Assembly (NCBI RefSeq): GCF_029240215.1 | Contig: NZ_JARBTK010000004.1 | Coordinates: 372,001-436,000 of the forward strand | Reading direction: 5' to 3' | Length of the DNA stretch: 64,000 nt | Source of the DNA: Chryseobacterium sp. | GTDB taxonomy: Bacteria; Bacteroidota; Bacteroidia; Flavobacteriales; Weeksellaceae | Shown: positions 54,466 through 63,177 of the stretch, piece after piece | Layout of the letters: the number at the start of each line of letters is the position of its first letter | Numbering within the stretch: position 1 is the first letter of the stretch | Translations under genes and position numbers: made by a program | Notes under the pieces: model-generated | Databases searched by the model: none | What the model was told of the DNA's origin: nothing | What the model saw: the letters and a program-made list of their open reading frames with translations, nothing else

Positions 54466-54966
54466 TTATTTATCTGAAACATGACTGATCATTTGAGAAA
54501 TATCATCTGGAGTGAAACTTCCTTTGACATCCACAAAAACCAAATCTTTATCTGAATTTACGGTAATCAACATATTCTTGATAGATTCACCATTTTGTTT
54601 TACTCTGATATTGACGTTATTACCATCATGCTTTATGGTTGCCCACTCTTCGTAATTGTTATCGTTTAAATAACTGGCGTAATCTTTCAGCATTTTTTTG
54701 TTTCCGTTTTCTACGGTGAGCACTTTTATTTTAGAGACTTTTTTCACCAATGCAATGACGGCTTCATTGTCACCTTCTTCCCTCAAAGCTTTTTTGATAT
54801 ATGGTTTAGCTAAAAATAGAGGTACATTGATGCTTACGAATTTTGCTCCTTTATAATCATATTCTGACTTTGAGAAAAATGCCATATTCGGTTTTTCTGA
54901 AACGATGCACGATTGCATCAGAAACATTGTACAAATGGCAACGAAGATTGATTTTAAGATTTTCAT
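54466..54966 (-). CDS. DUF4252 lipoprotein
   Basis: 166 aa with lipobox LMQSC (Cys20). The mature part is a DUF4252 domain (FVSINVPLFLAKPYIKKALRE, KIKVLTVENGNKKMLKDYASY, FVDVKGSFTPDDISQMI). Last gene of the sigma/anti-sigma operon, 14 bases after a gene that also starts with DUF4252. Likely in the outer membrane; role unknown but plausibly an output of the ECF system. Confidence 0.85.
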   Translation of the reverse strand: MKILKSIFVAICTMFLMQSCIVSEKPNMAFFSKSEYDYKGAKFVSINVPLFLAKPYIKKALREEGDNEAVIALVKKVSKIKVLTVENGNKKMLKDYASYLNDNNYEEWATIKHDGNNVNIRVKQNGESIKNMLITVNSDKDLVFVDVKGSFTPDDISQMISHVSDK

Positions 54967-54980
54967 GGCTTTAGAATTAT

Positions 54981-56249
54981 TTAGTTGATTGATGAAAGAC
55001 TTCCGCCAGATACTTTACTGACATCAGAATCAATTTTTGGGTTTCCTTTATATCTTACCGATCCACCAGAAGACGCTTTTACTCTCATTTTAACCTGTAC
55101 ATTTACCGAAGCACTGCTCCCTGATGTAGATTCTACCTCTGCTACATTTACACGAAGATTTTCTGCTTTACAAACCGCTCCGCTGCTCACATCAAACATC
55201 CCGAAATCTGCATTTCCTTCAACATTTGCACTTGCACCGCTTGAGCTTTTTAACATAATCTTTCCGGAAGTAATATTGGCTTTCACATTAGAACCCGAAC
55301 TTGCGGTAAGATCTGTTGTGTTGTTGACCGTAAATTTTCCCACAACACTAGACCCTGATGAAGCATCAATTCTCAGATTGTTTTCTTTAATAGAATTCAC
55401 AACCGTAAAAGTAGAGCCTGAAGATGTTTTTATACCATCCATTTTTGGAGAAGAAATATTAACGCTCAGGTTTTTAAATTTCATTTTTTTTGCACCTTTG
55501 TTATCGATATAGACTTTCAAAACACCGTTCTCAACTTTTGTAATGATATTCTGAAGCTTATCCGAATCTGCATAAACCTTTACGTTGGTTGCGTTTTCCT
55601 GTTTGAAAACCACATTTACTCCTGTGCTTACGTCGATTCCTGAAAAATCACCCACATTTCTGTTTTCTCCGTTAAGATAAGACGACGTACTTTCTGAATT
55701 AAAGTTGCTTCTTGTTGTAGAAGTTGTAGATGAAGTTGTATGGGTTTCACTTGAATTGATGATTTTATTGACATCATCCATCGAAAGTTTACCATCCAGC
55801 ATTACCAGAATATTTTCGCCTCCACCACTGTCAATTCTCAACAGAATATCTTCAAGAATTCCGTCTTTAGCTTCAGAAGAAAGAAATTTGATTTTGCTTT
55901 CGCCATTATTCACCGACATGATTTCGTTGTAATTCATGTTTTTGAGGTAAGACGTGATTTCTTTATTTAACTGAGAAATATTGATAAGATTTTTTGCATT
56001 GTCCGAATCTTCGGTAATTAAAACTTTCAAGCCATTGATTTTGGCAAGCAAAGGTTTAATCTGATCCAGTTCAGAATCTGCAATATTGAGATTGCTGAGC
56101 ATCCCAAACATTGGTTTTGCAATTTTGATTGAAGTGACACCTTCTACTTCCTGGTATTTATCAAAAAGCTGATCCAGTTTTTCCTTTTGCCCATACACAT
56201 TGAAAAAATGTGAAAAAGCGAGTGCGAATATGATGAATATTTTTTTCAT
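54981..56249 (-). CDS. DUF4252-DUF2807 fusion protein
   Basis: 422 aa with signal peptide (MKKIFIIFALAFSHFFNVYGQ). Residues ~22-170 are a DUF4252 domain (VTSIKIAKPMFGMLSNLN, ILVMLDGKLSMDDVNKII), followed by a Ser/Thr-rich linker (HTTSSTTSTTRSNFNSESTS). Residues ~200-400 are a DUF2807/GIN beta-solenoid (FSGIDVSTGVNVVFKQENA, then repeated SSGSS-type turns such as LRIDASSGSSVVG, LTASSGSNVKA, LKSSSGASANVEG). GIN domains are proposed surface or adhesion domains. It lies between the anti-sigma-like gene and the second DUF4252 gene. Confidence 0.87.
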   Translation of the reverse strand: MKKIFIIFALAFSHFFNVYGQKEKLDQLFDKYQEVEGVTSIKIAKPMFGMLSNLNIADSELDQIKPLLAKINGLKVLITEDSDNAKNLINISQLNKEITSYLKNMNYNEIMSVNNGESKIKFLSSEAKDGILEDILLRIDSGGGENILVMLDGKLSMDDVNKIINSSETHTTSSTTSTTRSNFNSESTSSYLNGENRNVGDFSGIDVSTGVNVVFKQENATNVKVYADSDKLQNIITKVENGVLKVYIDNKGAKKMKFKNLSVNISSPKMDGIKTSSGSTFTVVNSIKENNLRIDASSGSSVVGKFTVNNTTDLTASSGSNVKANITSGKIMLKSSSGASANVEGNADFGMFDVSSGAVCKAENLRVNVAEVESTSGSSASVNVQVKMRVKASSGGSVRYKGNPKIDSDVSKVSGGSLSSIN

Positions 56250-56318
56250 GACTTTAATTTAAATTTTAGTTGATTACCATCCGCCTGATCAGTTGCGTAA
56301 TCTATATTGATTGTTCTA

Positions 56319-56978
56319 TTAGTATTCTACATTATCCATTACTTTCGGCTGTGCCAATGCCTGATTGACATTGTTTGCAACAACCTGAAACGAATATTTT
56401 GTAACATTAATGGCTTCTTCCATATTATCGATTCTTTTACCGTTGACGATAACATAAGAATCTCTGTATCCTGTGGAATCTTTTATACTTTTAACAGCCG
56501 TATTGCTGACATATCTTGGCTTTGTTTCCTTTTTAATTCTGCTTTTTTTAGAAAGAATTTTATCTAAAACATCTACTTCAGCCAGAGAACTTTCCTGAAA
56601 AATGGAATCTTTTTTGGCTCCTGAAATTGAGTCACTGCTAAGGACTGCAACCTGAGTCTGATGTTCATGATTTTCTTTAATAAAATCAGATTTCTGCTTT
56701 TGAATTTCATTTGCAACCAATTGCGCCTGATTTTCTACTTCTGCATTTTGGTTATTATTAAAAATAAAACCGACAGAAAAAATCAAAACTACGCTTGCTG
56801 CCATCCAAAACCATTTTGGAAATGAAGGCTTGGCTTTGCTGATGGGAATAATTTCTGCCTCATTATGTGTATTACCTTCTGCTTTTTGAAGAAAATCTTC
56901 AAAATCCCAATTCATTTTTTCCTCTTTTAAGTCGTTTAAGACTTCTTTATATTTATCCTGATATTGTTCGTTGCTCAT
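56319..56978 (-). CDS. Probable anti-sigma factor
   Basis: 219 aa. Cytoplasmic N-terminal part (residues ~1-52, NEQYQDKYKEVLNDLKEEKM), one membrane segment at ~54-70 (WFWMAASVVLIFSVGFIF) and a mainly polar outer part with many Lys/Gln. This single-pass layout directly after an ECF sigma gene (26-base overlap) is typical of anti-sigma factors, though no zinc-binding ASD motif is visible. A 69-base gap separates it from the DUF4252-DUF2807 gene. Confidence 0.75.
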   Translation of the reverse strand: MSNEQYQDKYKEVLNDLKEEKMNWDFEDFLQKAEGNTHNEAEIIPISKAKPSFPKWFWMAASVVLIFSVGFIFNNNQNAEVENQAQLVANEIQKQKSDFIKENHEHQTQVAVLSSDSISGAKKDSIFQESSLAEVDVLDKILSKKSRIKKETKPRYVSNTAVKSIKDSTGYRDSYVIVNGKRIDNMEEAINVTKYSFQVVANNVNQALAQPKVMDNVEY

Positions 56979-57462
56979 AGCTCATCAGTTGTGAGATTTG
57001 TTCTTTTACTTTTTGTCTTGCCCGCATAAGATTGACTCTTACTGCATTTTCTTCCATTTCCAGCATTTCAGAAATTTCAGACACATCATACTCTTCTACA
57101 TCTTTCAAATGAATGACCATTTTCTGTTTCTCAGGAAGCTGATTGATAAAACCAATAATATGCTCCTTCAGATTATTCACATCCATACTGTAGAGTTCCG
57201 ACCGGTGAAGCTGCAAATCTGCAAAGCCTAACTTCACATCGTGGTGTTTCAATCGGTTGAGGCATTCGTTTTTGACAGATTTTAATGCATAGGATTTTAA
57301 ATTTCCAAACTGTTCCAACTCCTCTTTTTTCTGCCAAAACCTGATCATTAAATCCTGCACTACATCTTCAGCCTCATCGCTGCTCATGACAAACCTTTTC
57401 GCAAAACGATACATCTCATCTTTGAGAGTGAAAACCGTATTCTTGAAAGTCTCTTGGGTCAT
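56953..57462 (-). CDS. ECF-type RNA polymerase sigma factor
   Basis: 169 aa. Sigma region 2: YRFAKRFVMSSDEAEDVVQD and LMIRFWQKKEEL; region 4: QLPEKQKMVIHLKDVEEYDV and SEISEMLEMEENAVRVNLMR, the HTH that reads the -35 element. No region 3, as in the ECF group. First gene of an operon with anti-sigma, DUF4252-DUF2807 and DUF4252 genes. No clear TAnnTTTG box was found upstream, so the operon may depend on another promoter type, perhaps its own. Confidence 0.93.
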   Translation of the reverse strand: MTQETFKNTVFTLKDEMYRFAKRFVMSSDEAEDVVQDLMIRFWQKKEELEQFGNLKSYALKSVKNECLNRLKHHDVKLGFADLQLHRSELYSMDVNNLKEHIIGFINQLPEKQKMVIHLKDVEEYDVSEISEMLEMEENAVRVNLMRARQKVKEQISQLMSYEQRTISG

Positions 57463-57517
57463 AAGTTTGTTTCTATAAGTAAGACATCTAAAAACTGAAA
57501 TATATTACATCTAAAAC

Positions 57518-57546
57518 AAAAAAACTTCAAAAAAGTTTGAAGTTTC
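57518..57546 (-). terminator. Intrinsic terminator of the GlmU-like gene
   Basis: AAACTTCAAA at 57522-57531 pairs with TTTGAAGTTT at 57536-57545; on the minus strand it is followed by T7. Located 15 bases after the stop. Confidence 0.8.
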
Positions 57547-57559
57547 ATTATTATATGGT

Positions 57560-58720
57560 CTAATATTCATTAAAAATATGTTTCAAAATTGCCTTGTCAT
57601 CGTCTGTTAGAGGCAGTTTTCTTCTTGCCATTACTTTCTCGGCAACTTCGTAGGCTTTGTCTAATTTAAATCTTTCATCATCTTTAAATCCGCCCCAAGA
57701 AAAGTTTTCTATTAAATTTGGCGGAAATCCTTCTCTGAAAATATTGGAAGCGACGCCAATCACCGTTCCCGTATTTAATTGGGTATTGATAGCAGTTTTA
57801 GAATGATCTCCCATAATTAAACCAGCAAACTGCAAACCAGTATCTTCAAAATGTTTGGTTCTGTAATTCCAAAGTTTTACGTTAGCATAATTATTTTTCA
57901 GATTTGAAGAATTCGTATCTGCACCAAGATTACACCATTCTCCGATTACAGAATTCCCTACAAAACCATCGTGACCTTTGTTAGAATATCCGAAAATAAT
58001 GATGTTATTAACCTCGCCACCCACTTTAGAATGCGGACCAATCGTAGTTGCTCCGTAAATTTTTGCTCCTAAATTAAATTTGGATTCTTCACACAACGCA
58101 ATCGGACCGCGAAGATTGCAACCTTCCATCACTTCTGCATTTTTGCCTATATAAATTTTTCCGGTTTTTGTATTGATTGTTGAAAATTCAATTTGTGCAC
58201 CTTCTTCTATGAACAAATCTTTTTTGTCGCCCAAAAATCCGTTAGTGGAAGACAATTCCTGAGAAGTTTTTCCTTTCGTTAATAATTCAAAATCAAAATC
58301 AATTGCTTTATCATTATAAGTAAAAAGGTCGGTTGGCTTTTTAAAGAAAATCAATTCTTCTTTGATGTCAGTCATTTTCTCTATTTGATTCAGAGAAAAA
58401 CCCTTCATATTGATTTTTGCAGCAATCAATTCATCTTCATAAACCAAAGCTTCACCCAATTTCAAATCTTTAATTTGCTGAATCACTGTTTCATTCGGTA
58501 AAAAATTCGTTACCAAAAACAAACTTTCAACATCTTCCGGATTTTTAAATTTACCCTGAAGATAATTTTCGGTAAAGTAAGAAACTTCTGATTTTTCTAA
58601 GATTTTCTGCCATCTTTCGGAGAACGTAAGAATTCCGCATCGCATTTCTGCAACAGGACGGGTGAAAGTAAGCGGAAGAAAATCTTCCCAATATTGTGCA
58701 TCTGAAAATACTAATTGCAT
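57560..58720 (-). CDS. GlmU-family putative sugar nucleotidyltransferase
   Basis: 386 aa. Starts VFSDAQYWEDFLPLTFTRPVAEMRCGILT, the signature of the alternative bacterial GlmU group, with a left-handed beta-helix from ~190 to 320 (FNLGAKIYGATTIGPHSKVGGEVNNIIIFGYSNKGH). The classic GlmU pyrophosphorylase motif is not evident. It probably makes a nucleotide sugar or acetylates an amino sugar for the cell envelope; the real substrate is unknown. The neighbour rpmE2 is common beside this gene in Flavobacteriia. Confidence 0.88.
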   Translation of the reverse strand: MQLVFSDAQYWEDFLPLTFTRPVAEMRCGILTFSERWQKILEKSEVSYFTENYLQGKFKNPEDVESLFLVTNFLPNETVIQQIKDLKLGEALVYEDELIAAKINMKGFSLNQIEKMTDIKEELIFFKKPTDLFTYNDKAIDFDFELLTKGKTSQELSSTNGFLGDKKDLFIEEGAQIEFSTINTKTGKIYIGKNAEVMEGCNLRGPIALCEESKFNLGAKIYGATTIGPHSKVGGEVNNIIIFGYSNKGHDGFVGNSVIGEWCNLGADTNSSNLKNNYANVKLWNYRTKHFEDTGLQFAGLIMGDHSKTAINTQLNTGTVIGVASNIFREGFPPNLIENFSWGGFKDDERFKLDKAYEVAEKVMARRKLPLTDDDKAILKHIFNEY

Positions 58721-58769
58721 CGTTCAGTTTTAAATTTAAAGTTTATAATTTGAGATATTCAATGTTCAA

Positions 58770-58777
58770 CAAAAATA
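58770..58777 (-). promoter_or_regulatory. -7 promoter box of the GlmU-like gene
   Basis: TATTTTTG on the minus strand, TAnnTTTG match, 49 bases before the ATG. Confidence 0.5.
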
Positions 58778-58851
58778 CAAATACTAAAAATAGTAAAAGG
58801 GAAAACTTCAGTTATTCTTATGATTTAAGCATTAAATAATTTACAGAATTT

Positions 58852-58873
58852 AGATTCCTCCGGAATGACAAAC
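58852..58873. repeat. Dispersed inverted repeat, half copy
   Basis: These 22 bases are identical to the right arm (15663-15684) of the full inverted repeat in the accA intergenic region. The left arm and loop are missing. Non-coding. Confidence 0.75.
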
Positions 58874-58931
58874 ATTACTTTAAAAATTAAAAAAAGCGTT
58901 AATTTAAAGAATTCATCAATAAAAAGATAAT

Positions 58932-58963
58932 AAAAAAAGTCTCCCAAAATTTGGGAGACTTTA
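58932..58963 (-). terminator. Intrinsic terminator of rpmE2
   Basis: Perfect 13-base stem 58936-58948 / 58950-58962 with a one-base centre; on the minus strand it is followed by T7. Lies 21 bases after the rpmE2 stop. Confidence 0.9.
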
Positions 58964-58983
58964 AATATTTTTAAAACAAAAAA

Positions 58984-59235
58984 TTACTTAGAGAATTTTT
59001 TGTATTTATTCATGAACTTATCTACTCTACCTGCAGTATCAACTAATTTAGTCTTTCCTGTGTAGAAAGGGTGAGAGCTAGAAGAGATTTCCATTTTGAT
59101 CAATGGGTATTCTACACCTTCGTGCTCGATAGTGTCTTTTGTTTCAGCAGTAGATTTTCCTACAAATACCTCGTCGTTACTCATATCTTTGAAAACAACA
59201 AGTCTATAATTTTCTGGGTGAATTCCTTTTTTCAT
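58984..59235 (-). CDS. rpmE2: Large ribosomal subunit protein bL31, type B
   Basis: 83 aa. [18 protein letters not shown], then [20 protein letters not shown] and the tail [14 protein letters not shown]. It lacks the CxxC zinc motif of the type A form, as expected of the zinc-free L31B. Own promoter and terminator. In some bacteria L31B replaces L31A during zinc limitation; whether a second copy exists elsewhere cannot be told here. Confidence 0.97.
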   Translation of the reverse strand: MKKGIHPENYRLVVFKDMSNDEVFVGKSTAETKDTIEHEGVEYPLIKMEISSSSHPFYTGKTKLVDTAGRVDKFMNKYKKFSK

Positions 59236-59309
59236 AATACAATTTTTTTAAAAAATTAAAGTTTTGCTTTCGAAATAGTAATGGTATTTCTCTGCTAAAT
59301 TTTAGGTTG

Positions 59310-59317
59310 CAAAAATA
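59310..59317 (-). promoter_or_regulatory. -7 promoter box of rpmE2
   Basis: TATTTTTG on the minus strand, TAnnTTTG match, 74 bases upstream of the ATG, giving a leader of roughly 65-70 nt. Confidence 0.5.
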
Positions 59318-59388
59318 CAATATTTTTTATAATATACAAATACTTGAGCAATAATTTTTTAAGGATATGAAAATTGAAGTATTTTCGT

Positions 59389-59396
59389 TAAATTTG
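59389..59396 (+). promoter_or_regulatory. -7 promoter box of the beta-helix lipoprotein gene
   Basis: TAAATTTG, exact TAnnTTTG match, 25 bases before ATG 59422. Confidence 0.6.
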
Positions 59397-59421
59397 AAAT
59401 CTATATTAAACTTTACTTTCG

Positions 59422-60837
59422 ATGAAATTCAAATTACTTCTGTTTTGTTCTTTCTGGATGCTTGTTTTTGCAGTTTCTTGTAATAAAGATGAGATTTCTT
59501 TTGATGCGCCGTCTCAGGAACTTAGCTTTTCAAGAGATACCGTATTTTGTGATACGGTTTATCACCAGGTGAGATCTGAAACCTATGCTGTGAAAGTTTA
59601 TAATAACGAAGACAAAGACATCATGATCCCGAAAATCAATCTTGAAAAAGGTGCTGCTTCTTTATATAAGATCAATGTTGACGGAAAAACAGGACATGAA
59701 TTTACCAATGTGCCTTTGAGAAAGAAAGACAGTCTGTATATTTTCGTTGAAATTGCACCACAAGCGACAGGTCCGGAAGCAATTGCTGAGGACCGCGTGA
59801 TTTTTACAAGTCCGGTTGGTCAGCAACACGTTACTTTATTTTCTGTGGTTCAGGATGCTGAGTTTTTTATTCAGACACCTTCGAATCCTAATATCTTAAG
59901 CAGTAATACAACCTGGACAAATAATAAAGCTAAAATAATATATGGTGATCTTACAATAGATCAAAACATTACCTTAGATATTCAGGCAGGAACAAAAGTT
60001 TATTTTCATAAAAACAGTGGAATGAAAGTTGCCGCAGGTGGTATTCTAAATATTAATGGAACTCAGAGTGAGCAGGTAATCATGCGGGGAGACAGAAATG
60101 ATCCCTATTACGATACAATTCCAAAAAACTGGAACTCTATCAGAATGGCAGCCGGTTCTCTTTTAAATATGAATCACACCAGACTTTTCGGAGGAACAAA
60201 TGGTTTGGATTTAAGAGAAAGCACCGCAACGATTAAAAATTCATTCATCCATACATTCCAGGAATACGGAATTTATGCAGTTGCATCGACGGTCAATGCA
60301 AGTAATTTAGTCATGAATAACTGTGGAGAATCTGCTATCGGAATTTTCAAAGGAGGAAATCATTCTTACACCCACGCAACGATTGCCAATTATTCCGGAA
60401 CAATGGGCTCTCTTAACAGATTGGGAATTTTTGCCACCAATGAATTTAAAGAAGAAAACGGGCAAACTGTTTACGGAGCATTGCAAAATTTAAATATTCT
60501 CAACAGTATTGTTTATTCGGACAGAGATAATTCAATAGTTCTGGAAAAAGTTGGTATGAACCAGTTTCAGTACTTAATTCAAAACTCATCCATAAAATAC
60601 AGTGGAGTTTCCGGTGCCGGATATATGTTTGAAAACAACCCTACAAATAGCGTTATTCAAAGCGTTAAGAATGAAGATCCTAAATTTGTTAATTATTTCG
60701 TAGCACAAATGAACTTACGTGTAAAAGCAGATTCCCCTGCTAGAAATAAGGGTTCGGTTTTAATCGCTGCAACAGTTCCGACAGATATTGTAGGTGTTAC
60801 GAGAACTACTAATCCAACATTAGGAGCTTATCAGTAA
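59422..60837 (+). CDS. Beta-helix lipoprotein
   Basis: 471 aa with lipobox FAVSC (Cys20). Residues ~25-150 form a beta-sandwich-like part (SFSRDTVFCDTVYHQVRSET, VTLFSVVQDAEFFIQ). From ~165 to 400 a right-handed parallel beta-helix is likely: repeated short strands such as LTIDQNITLDIQAGTKVYFH, GILNINGTQSEQVIMRGD, ASTVNASNLVMNN. The end ADSPARNKGSVLIA with PTLGAYQ is the usual end of right-handed beta-helix repeat proteins. Surface or periplasmic; may bind polysaccharide. No catalytic residues identified. Confidence 0.82.
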   Translation: MKFKLLLFCSFWMLVFAVSCNKDEISFDAPSQELSFSRDTVFCDTVYHQVRSETYAVKVYNNEDKDIMIPKINLEKGAASLYKINVDGKTGHEFTNVPLRKKDSLYIFVEIAPQATGPEAIAEDRVIFTSPVGQQHVTLFSVVQDAEFFIQTPSNPNILSSNTTWTNNKAKIIYGDLTIDQNITLDIQAGTKVYFHKNSGMKVAAGGILNINGTQSEQVIMRGDRNDPYYDTIPKNWNSIRMAAGSLLNMNHTRLFGGTNGLDLRESTATIKNSFIHTFQEYGIYAVASTVNASNLVMNNCGESAIGIFKGGNHSYTHATIANYSGTMGSLNRLGIFATNEFKEENGQTVYGALQNLNILNSIVYSDRDNSIVLEKVGMNQFQYLIQNSSIKYSGVSGAGYMFENNPTNSVIQSVKNEDPKFVNYFVAQMNLRVKADSPARNKGSVLIAATVPTDIVGVTRTTNPTLGAYQ

Positions 60838-60889
60838 GATAATTGAAATTAACTTGTTCCTTTAAACTTTTAGCCTGGTTTTTAAAAAA

Positions 60890-61216
60890 ATGGAAATTAC
60901 AAATCTGCAACAGCAAGTCGACGAATGGATTAAAACTATTGGTGTCCGTTATTTTAACGAGCTGACCAATATGGCAATGCTGACGGAAGAAGTAGGCGAA
61001 GTTGCAAGAATTATATCCAGAAGATATGGAGAACAAAGCGAAAAGGAAAGCGACAAAACCAAAGATCTGGGCGAAGAGTTGGCTGATGTTTTATTTGTCA
61101 CCTTATGTTTAGCCAATCAAACCGGAACCAATCTGCAGGAAGCTTTCGATAAAAAAATGAAAGTAAAAACTGACCGCGATAAAGAACGCCATCAGAATAA
61201 TGAGAAATTGAAATAG
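60890..61216 (+). CDS. MazG-like nucleotide pyrophosphohydrolase
   Basis: 108 aa. The MazG metal-binding pattern is visible: LTEEVGEVARIISRRYG, then GEELADVLFVTLCLA (E-E-x-x-E and E-x-x-D). Likely hydrolyses non-canonical NTPs to NMP and pyrophosphate. It precedes aroA by 65 bases of AT-rich, TTAGAT-type degenerate repeats. Confidence 0.9.
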   Translation: MEITNLQQQVDEWIKTIGVRYFNELTNMAMLTEEVGEVARIISRRYGEQSEKESDKTKDLGEELADVLFVTLCLANQTGTNLQEAFDKKMKVKTDRDKERHQNNEKLK

Positions 61217-61281
61217 AAATTAGATGTTAGAATTTAGATATTAGTCTAAGATCTGATATTTAAGTCTAAAAAGAAGAAATA

Positions 61282-62508
61282 ATGAAGAAGCTTGAAAAAT
61301 CAAAATTAACAGGAAATAAAACCATTCAAATCAGCGGTTCGAAAAGTATTTCGAATCGTTTGTTGATTTTGGAAAGTTTATTTTCAAATATAAAAATCGG
61401 GAATTTATCCAATTCTCAGGATACACAATTGCTTAATAAAGCATTAAGCCAAAACTTAGAGACCGTTGATATTCATCACGCAGGAACGGCGATGCGTTTT
61501 TTGACCTCTTATTATTCGATTCAGGAAGGAAAAACCACTATCCTCACAGGTTCCGGAAGAATGAAAGAACGACCGATCAAAAATCTTGTTTCAGCTTTGC
61601 AAAATTTGGGAGCAGACATTGAATATTTAGAAAATGAAGGTTTCCCACCTCTGAAAATTACAGGAAAGAACATTATTCAGTCGAAAGTAGATATTCCGGC
61701 AAATATTTCGAGTCAGTTTATCACTTCTCTTCTATTGATTGCCGGGAAATTAGAAAACGGTTTAGTAATCAATCTGGTTGGGGAAATTACTTCAAGGTCT
61801 TATATTGAAATGACTTTGGATATTTTAACCCGATTCGGAATTAAAAATACTTTTGAAGGTAACACAATCAAAGTAGAATCATTTACCAATAATCATTCAA
61901 CAATAATCAATTATGAAGTGGAAAGTGACTGGAGTTCTGCGTCTTATTTCTACTCTTTTGCTGCGATTGGAAGAGAAACAATTCATCTTAAAAGCTTTTA
62001 CAAAGAATCTACACAAGGGGATTCTGCGATTGCTGATATCTATGAACGCTTTTTTGGAATTAAAACCATTTTTTCTGAAAACACCCATCAACTTACGCTT
62101 CAGCCATACCCGGATTTTTCTTTTCCGGAAAAAATTGTTTTGGACATGAATAATTGCCCGGACATCGCACAAACACTTTGTGTAACAGCAGCAGCATTAA
62201 AAATACCTTTTGAAATTTCAGGACTGGGAACTTTGAAAGTAAAAGAAACTGACCGACTTTTAGCTTTACATAACGAATTAAAAAAATTAGGAACAGAAAC
62301 TGAAATTACAGATTCAACGATAAAATCATTAGCGTTTAAGGATGCGGAAAAAAATATTTCAATTAAAACGTATCAGGATCACAGAATGGCGATGAGTTTT
62401 GCGCCGTTTTGTTTAGTCAAAGAAATACATATTGAAGATGGAAATGTAGTAGAAAAATCTTACCCAATGTTTTGGGAAGATTTAGCAGAGATTTTAAATT
62501 CAAATTAA
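61282..62508 (+). CDS. aroA: 3-phosphoshikimate 1-carboxyvinyltransferase (EPSP synthase)
   Basis: Joins PEP and shikimate-3-phosphate, the sixth step toward chorismate. 408 aa. SGSKSISNRLLIL at ~17-29, HAGTAMRFLTSYY and LTGSGRMKERPIKNLVSAL (active-site GxxRMxxRP), and TYQDHRMAMSFAP near the C-terminus. The NAGT motif of many EPSPS reads HAGT here. Directly followed by another gene with no gap. Confidence 0.95.
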   Translation: MKKLEKSKLTGNKTIQISGSKSISNRLLILESLFSNIKIGNLSNSQDTQLLNKALSQNLETVDIHHAGTAMRFLTSYYSIQEGKTTILTGSGRMKERPIKNLVSALQNLGADIEYLENEGFPPLKITGKNIIQSKVDIPANISSQFITSLLLIAGKLENGLVINLVGEITSRSYIEMTLDILTRFGIKNTFEGNTIKVESFTNNHSTIINYEVESDWSSASYFYSFAAIGRETIHLKSFYKESTQGDSAIADIYERFFGIKTIFSENTHQLTLQPYPDFSFPEKIVLDMNNCPDIAQTLCVTAAALKIPFEISGLGTLKVKETDRLLALHNELKKLGTETEITDSTIKSLAFKDAEKNISIKTYQDHRMAMSFAPFCLVKEIHIEDGNVVEKSYPMFWEDLAEILNSN

Positions 62509-63177
62509 ATGAAGAATTTATTTTCGTTAATTACAATTTTTCTCTTCACAATTTCTTACTCTCAGGAATTGAAAAACTTTGTCATTCCGAAAGGTTATAA
62601 AAAAATGCTCGAGATCAAAGGAGATCTCGATAAAGATGGAAAAGATGAAATCGTCATTGTTTCTAATACTGATAAAAAAATTGATCTCAATTTTAGTAAA
62701 GGTGATCAAAGAGAACTTTTCATTTTAAAAAAAATCAATGGGAAACTGAAAATATGGAAAAAAAATTCAACAGTCCTTTTTGCTTCCGAAACTGGTTTTG
62801 ATCCAAAATACAATGTGCTTACTCTCTCAGTGAAAAATAATCGTTTAGTTATTGATCAGGAATTTATGACAAATTCTAGACATACGCAGAGATATAAACA
62901 TACATTCCGTTTTCAAAATAATGATTTTCATCTGATTGGTTCTATAAACAGATTTGATGACACTTGTAAATTTTACATTTTAAATGAAATTAATTTTTCA
63001 ACTGGAAAAACAATTATTGATGAACAATATTCTTCTTGTGGAGAAAATGAAACTGAGCCCAATGATTATCACAAAGAATTCATTCATAAACTCGGTTCTC
63101 TTGTAAAAATGAATAATTTTACACCAGGAGAAAATAAATTCAAAATTCCTAATTCAAATAAATATTTCTATTATTAA
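62509..63177 (+). CDS. Secreted protein of unknown function
   Basis: 222 aa with signal peptide MKNLFSLITIFLFTISYSQ. The mature start FVIPKGYKKMLEIKGDLDKD is followed by GKDEIVIVSNTDKK, a pattern like an FG-GAP/VCBS-type repeat (DLDKDGKDEIVIV). No enzymatic motif. It begins at the base after the aroA stop and ends just before the SDR gene, so the three form an operon. Confidence 0.65.
   Translation: MKNLFSLITIFLFTISYSQELKNFVIPKGYKKMLEIKGDLDKDGKDEIVIVSNTDKKIDLNFSKGDQRELFILKKINGKLKIWKKNSTVLFASETGFDPKYNVLTLSVKNNRLVIDQEFMTNSRHTQRYKHTFRFQNNDFHLIGSINRFDDTCKFYILNEINFSTGKTIIDEQYSSCGENETEPNDYHKEFIHKLGSLVKMNNFTPGENKFKIPNSNKYFYY

Noticed and set aside
54985..55512. 175-codon plus-strand open frame inside the DUF4252-DUF2807 gene
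   Set aside because: Antisense shadow of the Ser/Gly-rich repeats; Pro/Leu/Thr-rich and without homology signs.
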